Source: DASSBR01 sp035688265 (GTDB lineage Bacteria; Pseudomonadota; Gammaproteobacteria; Natronospirales; DASSBR01). Taken from it: DNA of 64,000 nt. The notes under the pieces were generated by a model. That model worked only from the letters and a program-made list of their open reading frames with translations, was not told where the DNA came from and searched no databases. The stretch is taken from positions 1 through 64,000 of the forward strand of contig DASSNE010000021.1 in NCBI GenBank assembly GCA_035688265.1, written 5' to 3'. Of the stretch, positions 7,743 to 16,697 are shown one piece after another; within the stretch, counting starts at the first letter, position 1, and the number at the start of each line of letters is the position of its first letter. A program made the translations under genes and the position numbers.

Positions 7743-8767
7743 GCTGCGTTACCCGCGCACGCGGCAACGGACCGCGTCACCGCGATTCCCAGCATTGTGT
7801 AAATCAGAATCCACCCCAACAAAATCGCTGCCCCCACAGGATTTGCGTCGTATGCACACACGAGGATAGCAGAGCCGGCGCAGCTTGTCATAAGGATATA
7901 TTCCCGGAGCACCGTGCGCCGGTGGCCCCAGCCTGCCCGGACCAGCCGCTGGTAGGCATGCACCCGATGCGCCTGCCACGGCTTTTCACCCGTCGCGGTG
8001 CGGCGCAGCAATGTCCAGGTCGCATCGACGACGAAGGGCGAAAACACCAGCACGCCGACCCAGAATGGGAACACATCGGCGCGCGCGCCCCACAGCGTGA
8101 ACAAGCCGGCGAGAAAGCCGAGCGTGCCGGAACCGACGTCGCCCATGAAGATACGGGCGGGCGGAAAATTGAATAGCAGGAAGCCGGCGGTCGCCGCGGC
8201 TACGCACAGGCTGAACCACGCAAAAACGGGAGCTCCTGCCAGCCAGCCCAGCACTGCGAAAGCACCGAAGCCCAACACGGCCATGCCGCCGGCTAGGCCG
8301 TCAATGCCATCCATGAAGTTGTACAGGTTCAACATCCATATCAAATAGAGAATGCTACCAGCGAGGGCAAGCCAATTCGGGAGCACCAGTTCCCAAAACG
8401 GAAAATCCAGCCGGTGCAGCGCGACGCCGCCGCCGATAACAATGGCCGCGGCGGCGGCGACATGTACCGCGAGACGGGCCGCCACTGGCGCGCCGCGGAC
8501 GTCATCGACAAGGGAGATCGCAGCGACTGCCAGCACACACACCGCAAGCCACAGCGGCCCGCCCGGAAGGGTAGCGGCCAGCGCGCCGCCGCCTGCGGCA
8601 AACCCGAGTACGATCGCGACACCGCCGGAGCGCGGACGCGGTATGGCATGCAGTGAGCGAGCGTTGGGATGATCGAGAATCGCCCAGCGACCCCGGTAGC
8701 GGACCAGCCGGGCGGTCAAAAGTGCGCTGACGAGCAGCGCAATGATCGGGCTCCAAAACACAAGCAT
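7739..8767 (-). CDS. Polyprenyl-phosphate sugar-1-phosphate transferase (WecA/WbpL-like, MraY family)
   Basis: A 342-residue protein with about ten TM helices. Hallmarks of the MraY/WecA family are the aspartates in SLVDDVRG, the motif YNFMDGIDGLAGG, and the cytoplasmic loop IFMGDVGSGTLGFL. It moves a sugar-1-phosphate, probably a HexNAc such as FucNAc or QuiNAc, from its UDP donor to undecaprenyl phosphate, starting the glycan. Its stop overlaps the wbpM-like start by 4 bases, so initiator and sugar-making enzyme are coupled. Donor preference is inferred from this neighbourhood only. Confidence 0.9.
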   Translation of the reverse strand: MLVFWSPIIALLVSALLTARLVRYRGRWAILDHPNARSLHAIPRPRSGGVAIVLGFAAGGGALAATLPGGPLWLAVCVLAVAAISLVDDVRGAPVAARLAVHVAAAAAIVIGGGVALHRLDFPFWELVLPNWLALAGSILYLIWMLNLYNFMDGIDGLAGGMAVLGFGAFAVLGWLAGAPVFAWFSLCVAAATAGFLLFNFPPARIFMGDVGSGTLGFLAGLFTLWGARADVFPFWVGVLVFSPFVVDATWTLLRRTATGEKPWQAHRVHAYQRLVRAGWGHRRTVLREYILMTSCAGSAILVCAYDANPVGAAILLGWILIYTMLGIAVTRSVAACAGNAA

Positions 8768-8809
8768 GGTATCTGCACAACTTTGCCGGGCGCGCTTATT
8801 GTGCCGGAA

Positions 8810-9682
8810 TTAGTCGCGCGGCGGGCGCTCCTGGCCGAAATCGGGTCGGAACGGCCTCGGCCGGTAATCGAAATCCTGCGCCGCCTCGGTAAGATCGAAG
8901 GCCATGTCCTGATTCATTCTGTCGGCCATGGCTGCATTCAGATACCGGTATCGAGGCACGATCCGTGCCGTCGCCAGCGCGGCGCCCAACAGCGACGGCG
9001 GAATGCGCACGCAGCGCGGTTTTTTGCCGAGCGCGAGGAAAATCCGCGCCACCATGCCCCGGTAGCTTAGAACTTCACCGCCGGCGAGGTTATAGGTCCG
9101 GCGGTAGGTATTCGCGTTCGTCAGCACGGCCCCGCACGCTTGCGCCAGGTCGGCGGCGTGCACCGGCTGCCGCTGTCCGCCCGCTTCGCCGACCAGCGGG
9201 AAAAAGCCGAACCGGCTGACGAAGCGGGCGATCAGCGCGACGTTCTTGTCGTTTGTGCCGTCGTAAATCATGGTCGGCCGAAACAGCGTCCAGGCAACTG
9301 AGCGCGCGTCGCATTGCCGGCGAAAGGCCGCCTCGGCCTCAAGCAACCGCGCCGCCGCGGCCTTTTCGCGCGGATCGGTGGAACTTTGCTTCGTCAGCGC
9401 GCCGGTGGAACTGAAGGCGACGAGCCGCTGAACGCGCGGCAAATGGCCCTGCGCCAGTACCTCGACCGTCACGCCCAGAGGCGCCAGCGATACGACTGTC
9501 CGGGCAGCCACGACCTCCTCCAGCCGCCGATGTGCAATGTCCGCCTGACACCAACGCGCAGGCGGCGCTTCCGCCGGCACGTGCCGGCTCACCGCCGTCA
9601 CCTCGAAGCCGTACCCTTGCAATTGCGGCAGCAGAAAGCGCCCGATCTGGCTGCTCGCACCGATGACGAGCACGGCGCTCAT
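8810..9682 (-). CDS. NAD(P)-dependent epimerase/dehydratase-like protein (atypical SDR)
   Basis: A 290-residue Rossmann-fold protein beginning AVLVIGASSQIGRFLLPQL, an extended-SDR nucleotide-binding loop. Its position between a GT4 gene and the WecA/WbpL-like gene matches that of WbpV-type reductases, which finish UDP-D-QuiNAc synthesis from the WbpM product. The usual catalytic Tyr-x3-Lys is not evident: the region after the serine motif VAFSSTGALTKQ reads DPREKAAAA, with aspartate where tyrosine is expected. It may be a diverged 4-reductase, a YeeZ-like protein or inactive. The start overlaps the upstream GT4 stop by 4 bases. Confidence 0.75.
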   Translation of the reverse strand: MSAVLVIGASSQIGRFLLPQLQGYGFEVTAVSRHVPAEAPPARWCQADIAHRRLEEVVAARTVVSLAPLGVTVEVLAQGHLPRVQRLVAFSSTGALTKQSSTDPREKAAAARLLEAEAAFRRQCDARSVAWTLFRPTMIYDGTNDKNVALIARFVSRFGFFPLVGEAGGQRQPVHAADLAQACGAVLTNANTYRRTYNLAGGEVLSYRGMVARIFLALGKKPRCVRIPPSLLGAALATARIVPRYRYLNAAMADRMNQDMAFDLTEAAQDFDYRPRPFRPDFGQERPPRD

Positions 9683-10836
9683 TGCCGACGCGCCGCCAGC
9701 ACGTTGCGATACACCGCCAGCGTGCGCTCTGTGAAGCGTTCGAGCGTAAATTCAGCGCACACGCGAGCGTAGCCCTGCTCACCCAGGCGGCGCGCCTCAT
9801 CGGAGTCATCGAGCAGCCTGTTGACTGCCCGCGAAAGCGCATCGACATTGTCCGGCGGCACAGTCAGCCCTTCCCGACCGTCGCGCGCGACCCACGCGAC
9901 ACCGCCATGGATCGAGGTGTTAACGACCGGCTTTGCACACGCCATTGCTTCGAGCTGAACCATCCCGAACGCCTCGTTGCGGCCCACCGACGGCAGCACC
10001 AGCATGCGGCATGCGTGCATCAGCGTCTTGAGCTGATCCGCGCTCGCGTGCTCTTCGAACGTTACCCGGGAAGCGACGCCCAGCGTCTCGGCCAGCCGCT
10101 GCAGCCCGCTCCGGAGCGGGCCGGTGCCGACGATCGTCAACTGTCCGTCGACCCCCGGCATCGCACGAATCAGGTTCTCGAAGCCCTTGTACGGCACGAG
10201 CCGGCCAACGGCGAGGATCAGCCGCGGGTGTTTCGCGCGCAGCCGGTCAATGCGTTCAACCTGCTCAGACTCAACCGAAGCCCATGCGGCTACATTGATC
10301 CCGTATGGCACCACTTCACATTTGCTGCGAAAGTCGCTGAGAATCGGCGACTGCTCGATATGGAACGGTGTAGCGGCGATGATGCGGTCGGCCCGCCGCA
10401 GACAGCGCCGGATGAACGGCGCAAGCAGTCGGCCGGTGCGCCGCTGCGCAACAATATCGCTGTGCCAATGCACAACCAGCGCCGTGCCGCTCGGAAACCA
10501 CAGGCTGGTCGCCAGATCGGCGAGCGGGAACGGATAGTGATAATCGACGATGTCGACGCGGCGTGCTCCGGTCCAGAACCAGAAGGGCAGCGTCGGCGCG
10601 ACCGGCAGCGCCATCAATTGCCCGGCAGAACTCGTTCGTTGTACCGGCACGCCGTCGACAACTTCCGATCGCCCGAGCCCCCTTTCCGCGGCAACCAGCA
10701 CGCTTGCATCGACGTCATTTCGCAGCCCCTTTACCAACGCTTCGATGACCGAAATGATCCCGCCACGAAATGGCAGATAAAGCTTGAAGACGTGCAGGAC
10801 GCGCACGTCAGTGCGAAGCGCTGACCAGGATGTCAT
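9679..10836 (-). CDS. GT4-family glycosyltransferase
   Basis: A 385-residue GT-B enzyme. The N-terminal domain has VLHVFKLYLPFRGGIISVIEAL with the typical glycine-rich loop. The C-terminal GT4 domain has RLILAVGRLVPYKGFENLI and the E-x7-E donor-binding motif in NEAFGMVQLEAMACAKPVV. Cytoplasmic, probably adding a sugar to the lipid-linked glycan. I chose the ATG at 10836, preceded by GGAGG with short spacing; a GTG at 10806 nearer the conserved N-terminus is the alternative. It overlaps the upstream membrane-protein gene by 29 bases. Sugar specificity not predictable. Confidence 0.9.
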   Translation of the reverse strand: MTSWSALRTDVRVLHVFKLYLPFRGGIISVIEALVKGLRNDVDASVLVAAERGLGRSEVVDGVPVQRTSSAGQLMALPVAPTLPFWFWTGARRVDIVDYHYPFPLADLATSLWFPSGTALVVHWHSDIVAQRRTGRLLAPFIRRCLRRADRIIAATPFHIEQSPILSDFRSKCEVVPYGINVAAWASVESEQVERIDRLRAKHPRLILAVGRLVPYKGFENLIRAMPGVDGQLTIVGTGPLRSGLQRLAETLGVASRVTFEEHASADQLKTLMHACRMLVLPSVGRNEAFGMVQLEAMACAKPVVNTSIHGGVAWVARDGREGLTVPPDNVDALSRAVNRLLDDSDEARRLGEQGYARVCAEFTLERFTERTLAVYRNVLAARRQ

Positions 10837-12451
10837 CGGCCTCCAGGCGCGCGCGCTGCAACGCACGCACGCGGTACAGGCCAACCATCACCGCGGCCGG
10901 GAAGACGCACCAGATGCCGATGCCACCCCAGTCCGCCGGGCCGAACAGTCCGATAATTTCATGCGTAAGTGCGGCACCCTGGCCGGCGTAGCTCAGGATG
11001 TCGAGCTTCGGCGCCTGACCGAAGAATTTGGTGTAAATGTCGAACGTGAGATACACGACCAGCCAGAGGACGAACCAGCCTATAACGATGCCTGCGCGCG
11101 CGCCGCGCTTGCGCCGGAACGGCAGGCACAGCAAAAAAAGCAGCAATCCCTGTAGCGTCGCCGATAGCACGACCGCGTGCCAATATTCGCCCAAAATGCC
11201 GGCGCCCCAGTAAAGCTCCATCGCGAGTCCGAAGGTAAACCCGGAGAGCAGCAACACGTGCCCATACGTCTCGGGCGCCGCGAGCAGGAGCTTGCGGATG
11301 AACCAGTACGTGACGATTGCAGCCAGCCCCACCACCGTCAGCACCGTCGGCAGGACAACGATGTAGACAACCAGCGCCGCCGCCAGCGCATAGACCACCT
11401 TGCCATACCAGTGCGGGGAGCGCATAACGCGCTCGCAAAAGCGGAACAGGAACCAGATGCCGGCCAGGCTGCACAGGAAAAACAGAAATGAATTAATCAC
11501 CAGCGCGGTCCGGCCGCCCACCTGGAACAAATTTCGGTACCAGAAAAAAGGTTCGTAGACGAAGCCGGCGGTGACACTGTAGATTCCGGCTGGTGGCGTT
11601 TCGGCAAATAACCACACGGCGTGCCAATTATCGCCTTTTTGCAGTGCGGGCAACTCGAACCGCCGACCGGCTTCGAGAAGCATGCTTGGCTTGCGCGCGA
11701 ACGTCTCCGCTATCCGGAACCCCGTCTTCTTGGCGCGTGGCGAATAGATATCGTACACGATGGGCACGCGCGCAAGGCTGTTCGCCGGAATCAGGCGCGG
11801 CACAAGCTGGTATATCTTCCGCACCCGCGGCAGATCATAATCGACCGTCACCTGCGCGGCCACCGACGGCGCATGCAGAAACACGGAACCGTCCCCGGTC
11901 ATGACATCAATGATGAAATGCAGGTCCTGCGGCGCGCCAAACCGGTAGCGGTAAACATCGATCGGCAGCTTTGCGGCCCAGACGGTTCGCCCGCCGGCGT
12001 CCCTGGCCTTGAATGTCGCCGCCGCCAGCGTCTGCCGGCCGTTTACCGACCGATTCAGCACCACGGCTTTGCGGCTCATGACATCCCAATCAAGCAGTTG
12101 ACCGTCGGCATTGACAACGTGGTAGGTCAACCGCTTTCCGGCGAGCGCGGGGCACGTCGTTGTCACCTGGACCGACAGGGACGGATGCCGCGCAAGACGC
12201 GCATAGTCATAGCGAACGACGCTCTTTTGGTCTTGAACGGCAAGCCGGCAGTGACTGCCGGAGGCTGCCGCAGGCCCGACGGCGATAGCCGCCACGACAC
12301 GGTGCTTGATGCTGCTCGCAACGTGGAAACTATCGTCACCGGGCTTGTCCGGAGTGCCGTGCCTCGCGGCGTTAATGGCGTGACCGATCACACCCAGCGC
12401 CGTCAGCCCGACCAGTACGACAGCGACTACTCGTATCACCCACAGCCTCAT
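10808..12451 (-). CDS. Membrane protein of unknown function with large periplasmic N-domain and about 8 TM helices
   Basis: A 547-residue protein I do not recognise. One N-terminal TM helix (about 6-25) precedes roughly 290 residues rich in beta-type segments, probably periplasmic. About eight hydrophobic helices then follow (about 300-525), including strongly hydrophobic stretches such as LVINSFLFFLCSLAGIWFLF. Its start overlaps the end of the LtaS-like gene by 4 bases, so the two are translationally coupled and may act together. It could be a polymerase-like (Wzy-type) or transfer protein, but no motif supports a firm call. Confidence 0.8.
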   Translation of the reverse strand: MRLWVIRVVAVVLVGLTALGVIGHAINAARHGTPDKPGDDSFHVASSIKHRVVAAIAVGPAAASGSHCRLAVQDQKSVVRYDYARLARHPSLSVQVTTTCPALAGKRLTYHVVNADGQLLDWDVMSRKAVVLNRSVNGRQTLAAATFKARDAGGRTVWAAKLPIDVYRYRFGAPQDLHFIIDVMTGDGSVFLHAPSVAAQVTVDYDLPRVRKIYQLVPRLIPANSLARVPIVYDIYSPRAKKTGFRIAETFARKPSMLLEAGRRFELPALQKGDNWHAVWLFAETPPAGIYSVTAGFVYEPFFWYRNLFQVGGRTALVINSFLFFLCSLAGIWFLFRFCERVMRSPHWYGKVVYALAAALVVYIVVLPTVLTVVGLAAIVTYWFIRKLLLAAPETYGHVLLLSGFTFGLAMELYWGAGILGEYWHAVVLSATLQGLLLFLLCLPFRRKRGARAGIVIGWFVLWLVVYLTFDIYTKFFGQAPKLDILSYAGQGAALTHEIIGLFGPADWGGIGIWCVFPAAVMVGLYRVRALQRARLEADDILVSASH

Positions 12452-13779
12452 GGCTCGGCCCCGGCAGTTGCAGCGAGATCCTTCGGCCGATGTAGCGACA
12501 GCAAGGTCAGCTTGCGAACGTCGACAGGTATCCGCCGCTTGATCGGATCGCCGCGGCTGTCCATGCCGACGATCGCGCCGCCGCCCGGCAGCAGCACGCT
12601 GATGTGCGAATCGGGCAGCCCGCCCACGGCCGTCGCCGGAACCGGCAGCCCCTGTGCCGTCAGAATGGTGGGCGCGAGGTCCTGCAGCCCGCTGGGCCGC
12701 TTGACGACGCCGCTGCGGCCCAGGCCGTAGATCATCATCGTGATCTTGTCGTGCGCGGCCGGATTACGGTTCGGCGGATTGCGATACTTGATGATCTGGC
12801 GGGTAATGCCGCTGTCGTGATCGCCATACAAGGCGATGACGCAGTGCTTCAAAATCCCTTTTTCCTTGAGCAGATGGAAGAACAGCTTGACCGCCCCGTC
12901 CAGATATTGCACCGAGCGAAGATAGTCGTTGACGATCCCCTTGTCCGGGCCGCCAAACCTTTTCCGCACGCCGTCGAAGGGATGATGACTGCTGAGCGTG
13001 ATGATGTGCATGAAGACCTTACCCTTCTGCGCCGCAAGGATATTCACCGCCTGCGTCATCACCGAGCGATCCGATATGCCCCAGCCGATCTTGTCGTCCT
13101 GCTTCAGGTCGTTCTCGTAGTACTGCTTTTCGTAACCGAGCGCCTTGTGACTCTTCCTGCGATGCCAGAACTGGCCGTCAAAGCCGTGCACCGAAATCGT
13201 CGTATACCCCGCCGCGTCGAAAATGCGCGGCACAGCCGGCACCTGGTACAGGCTCTGGTTGGTATAGACCGGGGTCCCCTGAATCGGAATCACGCTGGTC
13301 AGCGCCAGGAACTCGGCATCGGAGGTGCGCCCGGCATCGGTCTCGTCGAATGCGTTTTCGAACCAGAGGCTGTGGTTGCGCAACTGCCGCAGGAACGGCG
13401 CCACATAGTGGCCGTCCAGCTTGAGCTTCAGCGCGCTCGCGGCAATCGCCTCCATCTGGATGTAAATCACGTAGCGCTTTTTCACGACCGGCATCGTGGC
13501 GAGCGCCGCCTGGCGCTTCTTCGCGCGTCCGGCGAGAAACTTGCGGTACGGCGTCGCATCGACGGTCTGCAGATGCTCGTCGAACCACCAGTCATGCACT
13601 TCCTGCCATGCATCGTGGAAGACGTAGCCGGTCACCCCCAGCTCATGCAGCACGAAGTTGGTCGTAAAACTGCGGTTGACAAATACCCAGTTGATGTTCC
13701 GGTAGGCAGCAACCACCAGCAGCACCAGTGCCAGCGTCGCAACGGCTCGGCTACCGATGCGCCAATATTTAGTCATCAC
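12448..13779 (-). CDS. LtaS-like alkaline-phosphatase-superfamily (sulfatase fold) membrane protein
   Basis: A 443-residue protein with a single N-terminal TM helix (about 12-27) and a periplasmic catalytic domain. Residues matching the LtaS family are Glu110 in YIQMEAIAA, the probable nucleophile Thr152 in AGRTSDAEF, HHPF at about 265-268, and Asp320-His321 in LYGDHDSG. LtaS-type enzymes transfer phosphoglycerol from phosphatidylglycerol; homologues also act as phosphoethanolamine transferases or sulfatases. The usual four or five N-terminal TM helices of LtaS are missing, but the coupled downstream gene supplies about eight. I infer a polymer-modifying transferase on the periplasmic side. 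Confidence 0.82.
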   Translation of the reverse strand: MMTKYWRIGSRAVATLALVLLVVAAYRNINWVFVNRSFTTNFVLHELGVTGYVFHDAWQEVHDWWFDEHLQTVDATPYRKFLAGRAKKRQAALATMPVVKKRYVIYIQMEAIAASALKLKLDGHYVAPFLRQLRNHSLWFENAFDETDAGRTSDAEFLALTSVIPIQGTPVYTNQSLYQVPAVPRIFDAAGYTTISVHGFDGQFWHRRKSHKALGYEKQYYENDLKQDDKIGWGISDRSVMTQAVNILAAQKGKVFMHIITLSSHHPFDGVRKRFGGPDKGIVNDYLRSVQYLDGAVKLFFHLLKEKGILKHCVIALYGDHDSGITRQIIKYRNPPNRNPAAHDKITMMIYGLGRSGVVKRPSGLQDLAPTILTAQGLPVPATAVGGLPDSHISVLLPGGGAIVGMDSRGDPIKRRIPVDVRKLTLLSLHRPKDLAATAGAEP

Positions 13780-13821
13780 ATACCTGCCTGCACAGTGCCA
13801 TCGCTTCGCGCGCGCACTAAT

Positions 13822-14562
13822 TTACTTTTGCATCGTCACAATGCCGCCCAGGCGACTTTTCAGGACAGATGAAGCCAGTAAAAACGCGTGTCTCATCGCG
13901 ATCCTGCGCACCAGCTTCGACAGCTTTTCATTGGTGGCGCGTCCATACATGGCGGCTTGGGTAGTGCTCGCGCCCGGGTATACGTTGAAAATCTTGAAAC
14001 CGGCAGCGCGGCCCAGCGAGATGACCTTGGCCGGCGGCATATCCTTCTCCGTCACGCCGAACTCGTCGATCGCCCGCAATGATGCTGGCTGATGCGCATG
14101 GCCTTTGCCAGGTTCAGACGTCACGCAAACCCCACCGGGCTTGAGGGCCTTAAACGCAGCTTTAACTGCCAGCGATTCATCGACGGCGTGATGCAAGGCG
14201 TCGAAAAATACCGCACAATCGAATTCGCTTTCATAGCGCAAGTGTTCATAATCGCTAACTGCGAAATCAATGTTGTCCAGCCCTTCACGTTGCTTGAGAT
14301 CCCGAGCACAGCGAATCATATCAGCGGCGATATCCACGCCCACGACCTCATAGCCCATCTTTGCGAAGAACATGCTCGTCCAGCCCGTCCCGCAACCAAG
14401 GTCCAGAAGGCGCGCCGGCGGTGGCGGAAGCAACGACCTGATTGCTGCAATACCCATCAGGTAACCGGCACAATTGGGATCCGAAAACGGCTTGTTCGCC
14501 GCATGCCGTACCCCCTCCGGCCCTATGTTTTTTAGATAATCGATCTCGCCTTGCTTCGCCAT
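13822..14562 (-). CDS. Class I SAM-dependent methyltransferase
   Basis: A 246-residue protein with a complete class I methyltransferase fold. Motif I is RLLDLGCGTGWTSMFFAKMG, followed by VVGVDIAADMI and the motif IV-like stretch FDCAVFFDALHHA. Family members methylate sugars, lipids or small molecules, and inside this cluster glycan methylation is the natural inference. The frame continues 13 codons upstream, but the ATG at 14562 is preceded by GGGAG and gives a normal N-terminus. About 42 bases separate it from the LtaS-like gene downstream. Confidence 0.87.
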   Translation of the reverse strand: MAKQGEIDYLKNIGPEGVRHAANKPFSDPNCAGYLMGIAAIRSLLPPPPARLLDLGCGTGWTSMFFAKMGYEVVGVDIAADMIRCARDLKQREGLDNIDFAVSDYEHLRYESEFDCAVFFDALHHAVDESLAVKAAFKALKPGGVCVTSEPGKGHAHQPASLRAIDEFGVTEKDMPPAKVISLGRAAGFKIFNVYPGASTTQAAMYGRATNEKLSKLVRRIAMRHAFLLASSVLKSRLGGIVTMQK

Positions 14563-14610
14563 ATCTCCCTCAATTGTCTCGTTGCAATTGACCGCAGCCA
14601 ACTGACCATG

Positions 14611-15786
14611 TCATACCAGTACCTGGTCATCAAGCACACGCTTGTAAACCGCCATCGTTTCACTGGCGCATTTTTCCCAACTAAAATCTCGCGATCGTTC
14701 CAACCCCGCGCGACCGCGCCGCTCCCGCTCACCGGCATCATCAATGAGACTCATGATCGCTTCGGCGATCGCATCGATATCGTAGGGCTCCACCAGTATG
14801 CCGGCGTCGCCTACCACTTCGGGCAGCGAGGCGCGATTGGACGCGATTACCGGCACCCCGCACGCCATCGCCTCCAGCGGCGGCAGGCCGAAACCCTCGT
14901 AAATGGACGGATAAACGAGCATCGAGCTGCCGGCATAAATCTGCGGCAACTCGTCGTCGCTCAGATAACCGAGCAGCTTGATTTCACCGGCGGCGACCGA
15001 CGGCTCCATCTCGCGGCCGATCTCGCCGTAATGCCAGCCCTTCATGCCCGCCAGCGCGAGCGGGAACTGCCGGCGCATGCCGGACGGGATTTTCTCATAA
15101 GCGCGGATGAGACTGGTAATGTTCTTGCGCGGCTCCAGCGTCCCCACAGCCAGCAGATAGCTCCCGTACGTCAGCCCATATTTCGCCAGGCAGTCGTGTA
15201 CCTCCTGCGCCTCGCGCGGCCGGAACTGCTCGCTCACCCCGTTATGAATGGCATGCACCTTCGACGGGTCGACCGAAAATGTCTCGACAATCTCCCGCGC
15301 GATGAACTCGGAAACCGTGATGACGACATCCGATCGCTCGATCGCGGCCGGCAGCGCGTCGCCGATCGCGCGCACACGCTCCTTCGGGTGCGTCTCCGGA
15401 AACCGCAGGATGGACAGGTCGTGGATTGTATTGATGATCGGGCCGTCGAACCGGAGCGGGACGAAGTTCGGCTCGTGATAGAGCTGGATCGCGTGGTTCC
15501 TGACGCCGCGGCTGAAATACCGCTGCTGCAAATGCCGAGCAATCGCGTACGAATTAGGCACGAAAGTCCGCAACAGATTCCTGATCCGGCTGACGCGCTC
15601 CGCCTTCAAGCGGCTTTCGAGCGTCGCCTGATCAATCCGCCGCGTATCCCATACGGGACCGTAAAAGAACCATGGCTGAAAGTCCGGATCCTTCTCAATT
15701 TCGCCTAGCAGGTTATACGTGTATTGGCCCACACCGGTCAGCGGGGCCAATAAGCTGATGCCGTTGACGGCGAGGTTGACAGCCAT
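14611..15786 (-). CDS. GT4-family glycosyltransferase (mannosyl/rhamnosyltransferase-like)
   Basis: A 391-residue GT-B enzyme. The N-terminal loop ISLLAPLTGVGQYTYNLL binds acceptor/donor. The C-terminal domain has LLAVGTLEPRKNI and the E-x7-E motif in YEGFGLPPLEAMACGVPVI. Closely similar motif spacing is common in mannosyl- and rhamnosyltransferases of O-antigen clusters, and GDP-D-rhamnose is made by genes in this cluster. Specificity is therefore a guess. The gene begins 2 bases after the FkbM-like gene. Confidence 0.9.
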   Translation of the reverse strand: MAVNLAVNGISLLAPLTGVGQYTYNLLGEIEKDPDFQPWFFYGPVWDTRRIDQATLESRLKAERVSRIRNLLRTFVPNSYAIARHLQQRYFSRGVRNHAIQLYHEPNFVPLRFDGPIINTIHDLSILRFPETHPKERVRAIGDALPAAIERSDVVITVSEFIAREIVETFSVDPSKVHAIHNGVSEQFRPREAQEVHDCLAKYGLTYGSYLLAVGTLEPRKNITSLIRAYEKIPSGMRRQFPLALAGMKGWHYGEIGREMEPSVAAGEIKLLGYLSDDELPQIYAGSSMLVYPSIYEGFGLPPLEAMACGVPVIASNRASLPEVVGDAGILVEPYDIDAIAEAIMSLIDDAGERERRGRAGLERSRDFSWEKCASETMAVYKRVLDDQVLV

Positions 15787-15788
15787 TA

Positions 15789-16667
15789 TTACTCCAACGC
15801 GTCTTTCTTCTCTACCGACAAGGCGTCGGCCAGAAATTTCAGGGTCGGCGGATGGCCGCTTGCGAAGCGGCGGAAATGGTACCGCGCAGGCTGAAATAAC
15901 TGCTGCGCCGTGTAATCCGCAAATTTGTCCGCATCATCTTTATTGATGAAAAACGCGTTGACTCCCGACAGGCCGCATGCCACGAGCTTGTAGCCAAAAT
16001 CGTCCAACATCTCGACGAAACAGCATAATGACGCGCCTTGATAGTCATCCCCGCCCCATGCTGCATTCGCCGCCGGTCGGGCCGCTATCCGCATCGGCGG
16101 CGGAAACTTGGCGTTATATTCCGCGCAAATCACGCGCGGCCGTATCTTCGTTACAAGCGTACGCAAAACATTGAGATCATCGCCGTCTATATCGATCGAA
16201 AGGAAGTCGAGGTCGTCCGTCTTGAAGTGCTCTAACGTACGCGACACCATTGAGGAGACATTTTCCGGAGAGACAAATTCTCGCGTTACCAGCAAGGAAT
16301 AACTATCCGGAATTTGGCGCTTGACGAAGTCCACTTTTGAGGCATCGGCATCGATCCACGCGCCATGCCATCCTTTCAACAACAGAGTGTGAGTATTATT
16401 CTCAAGTCCATCGCTACAGCCGATTTCGATAAACGTTCGGCCGCCTTCTCCGATGCGAGAAAAAATCTCAGCTATGATCCCGTCTTCATCGAATTGGGAG
16501 TAAACCTTGTATCCTGAAACAGCCGGATTACCGGGAGTTTCGGCAATCAGCTTGTCCCTTAACCGGTCGTACTCCCGCTGGAGGATCGCCTGCCTGTTTG
16601 GCAACTCCCGTACGCGTTCCAGGAACTTCGAGCCGGCTTGAGTTAAGGCGCGCTTATAATGGGGCAT
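15789..16667 (-). CDS. FkbM-type methyltransferase-domain protein
   Basis: A 292-residue protein with an alpha-helical N-terminus and then a methyltransferase-like domain. The conserved opening YSQFDEDGIIAEIFSRIG is followed by the SAM loop FIEIGCSDGLENNTHTLL, the acidic residue motif GAWIDADASKV and LDFLSIDIDGDDLNVL. Proteins of this pattern are common in polysaccharide clusters and are usually annotated as FkbM-domain O-methyltransferases. The substrate here is unknown but is probably the glycan. It lies between two GT4 genes. Confidence 0.8.
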   Translation of the reverse strand: MPHYKRALTQAGSKFLERVRELPNRQAILQREYDRLRDKLIAETPGNPAVSGYKVYSQFDEDGIIAEIFSRIGEGGRTFIEIGCSDGLENNTHTLLLKGWHGAWIDADASKVDFVKRQIPDSYSLLVTREFVSPENVSSMVSRTLEHFKTDDLDFLSIDIDGDDLNVLRTLVTKIRPRVICAEYNAKFPPPMRIAARPAANAAWGGDDYQGASLCCFVEMLDDFGYKLVACGLSGVNAFFINKDDADKFADYTAQQLFQPARYHFRRFASGHPPTLKFLADALSVEKKDALE

Positions 16668-16697
16668 TTCTTGTCCTCATGAGGTAAACATGAATCA

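Noticed and set aside
5793..7802. Open frame of 669 codons on the plus strand
   Set aside because: It lies antisense to the WbpM-like gene, is rich in His/Arg/Gln/Ala as expected for a mirror frame of GC-rich coding DNA, and shows no domain.
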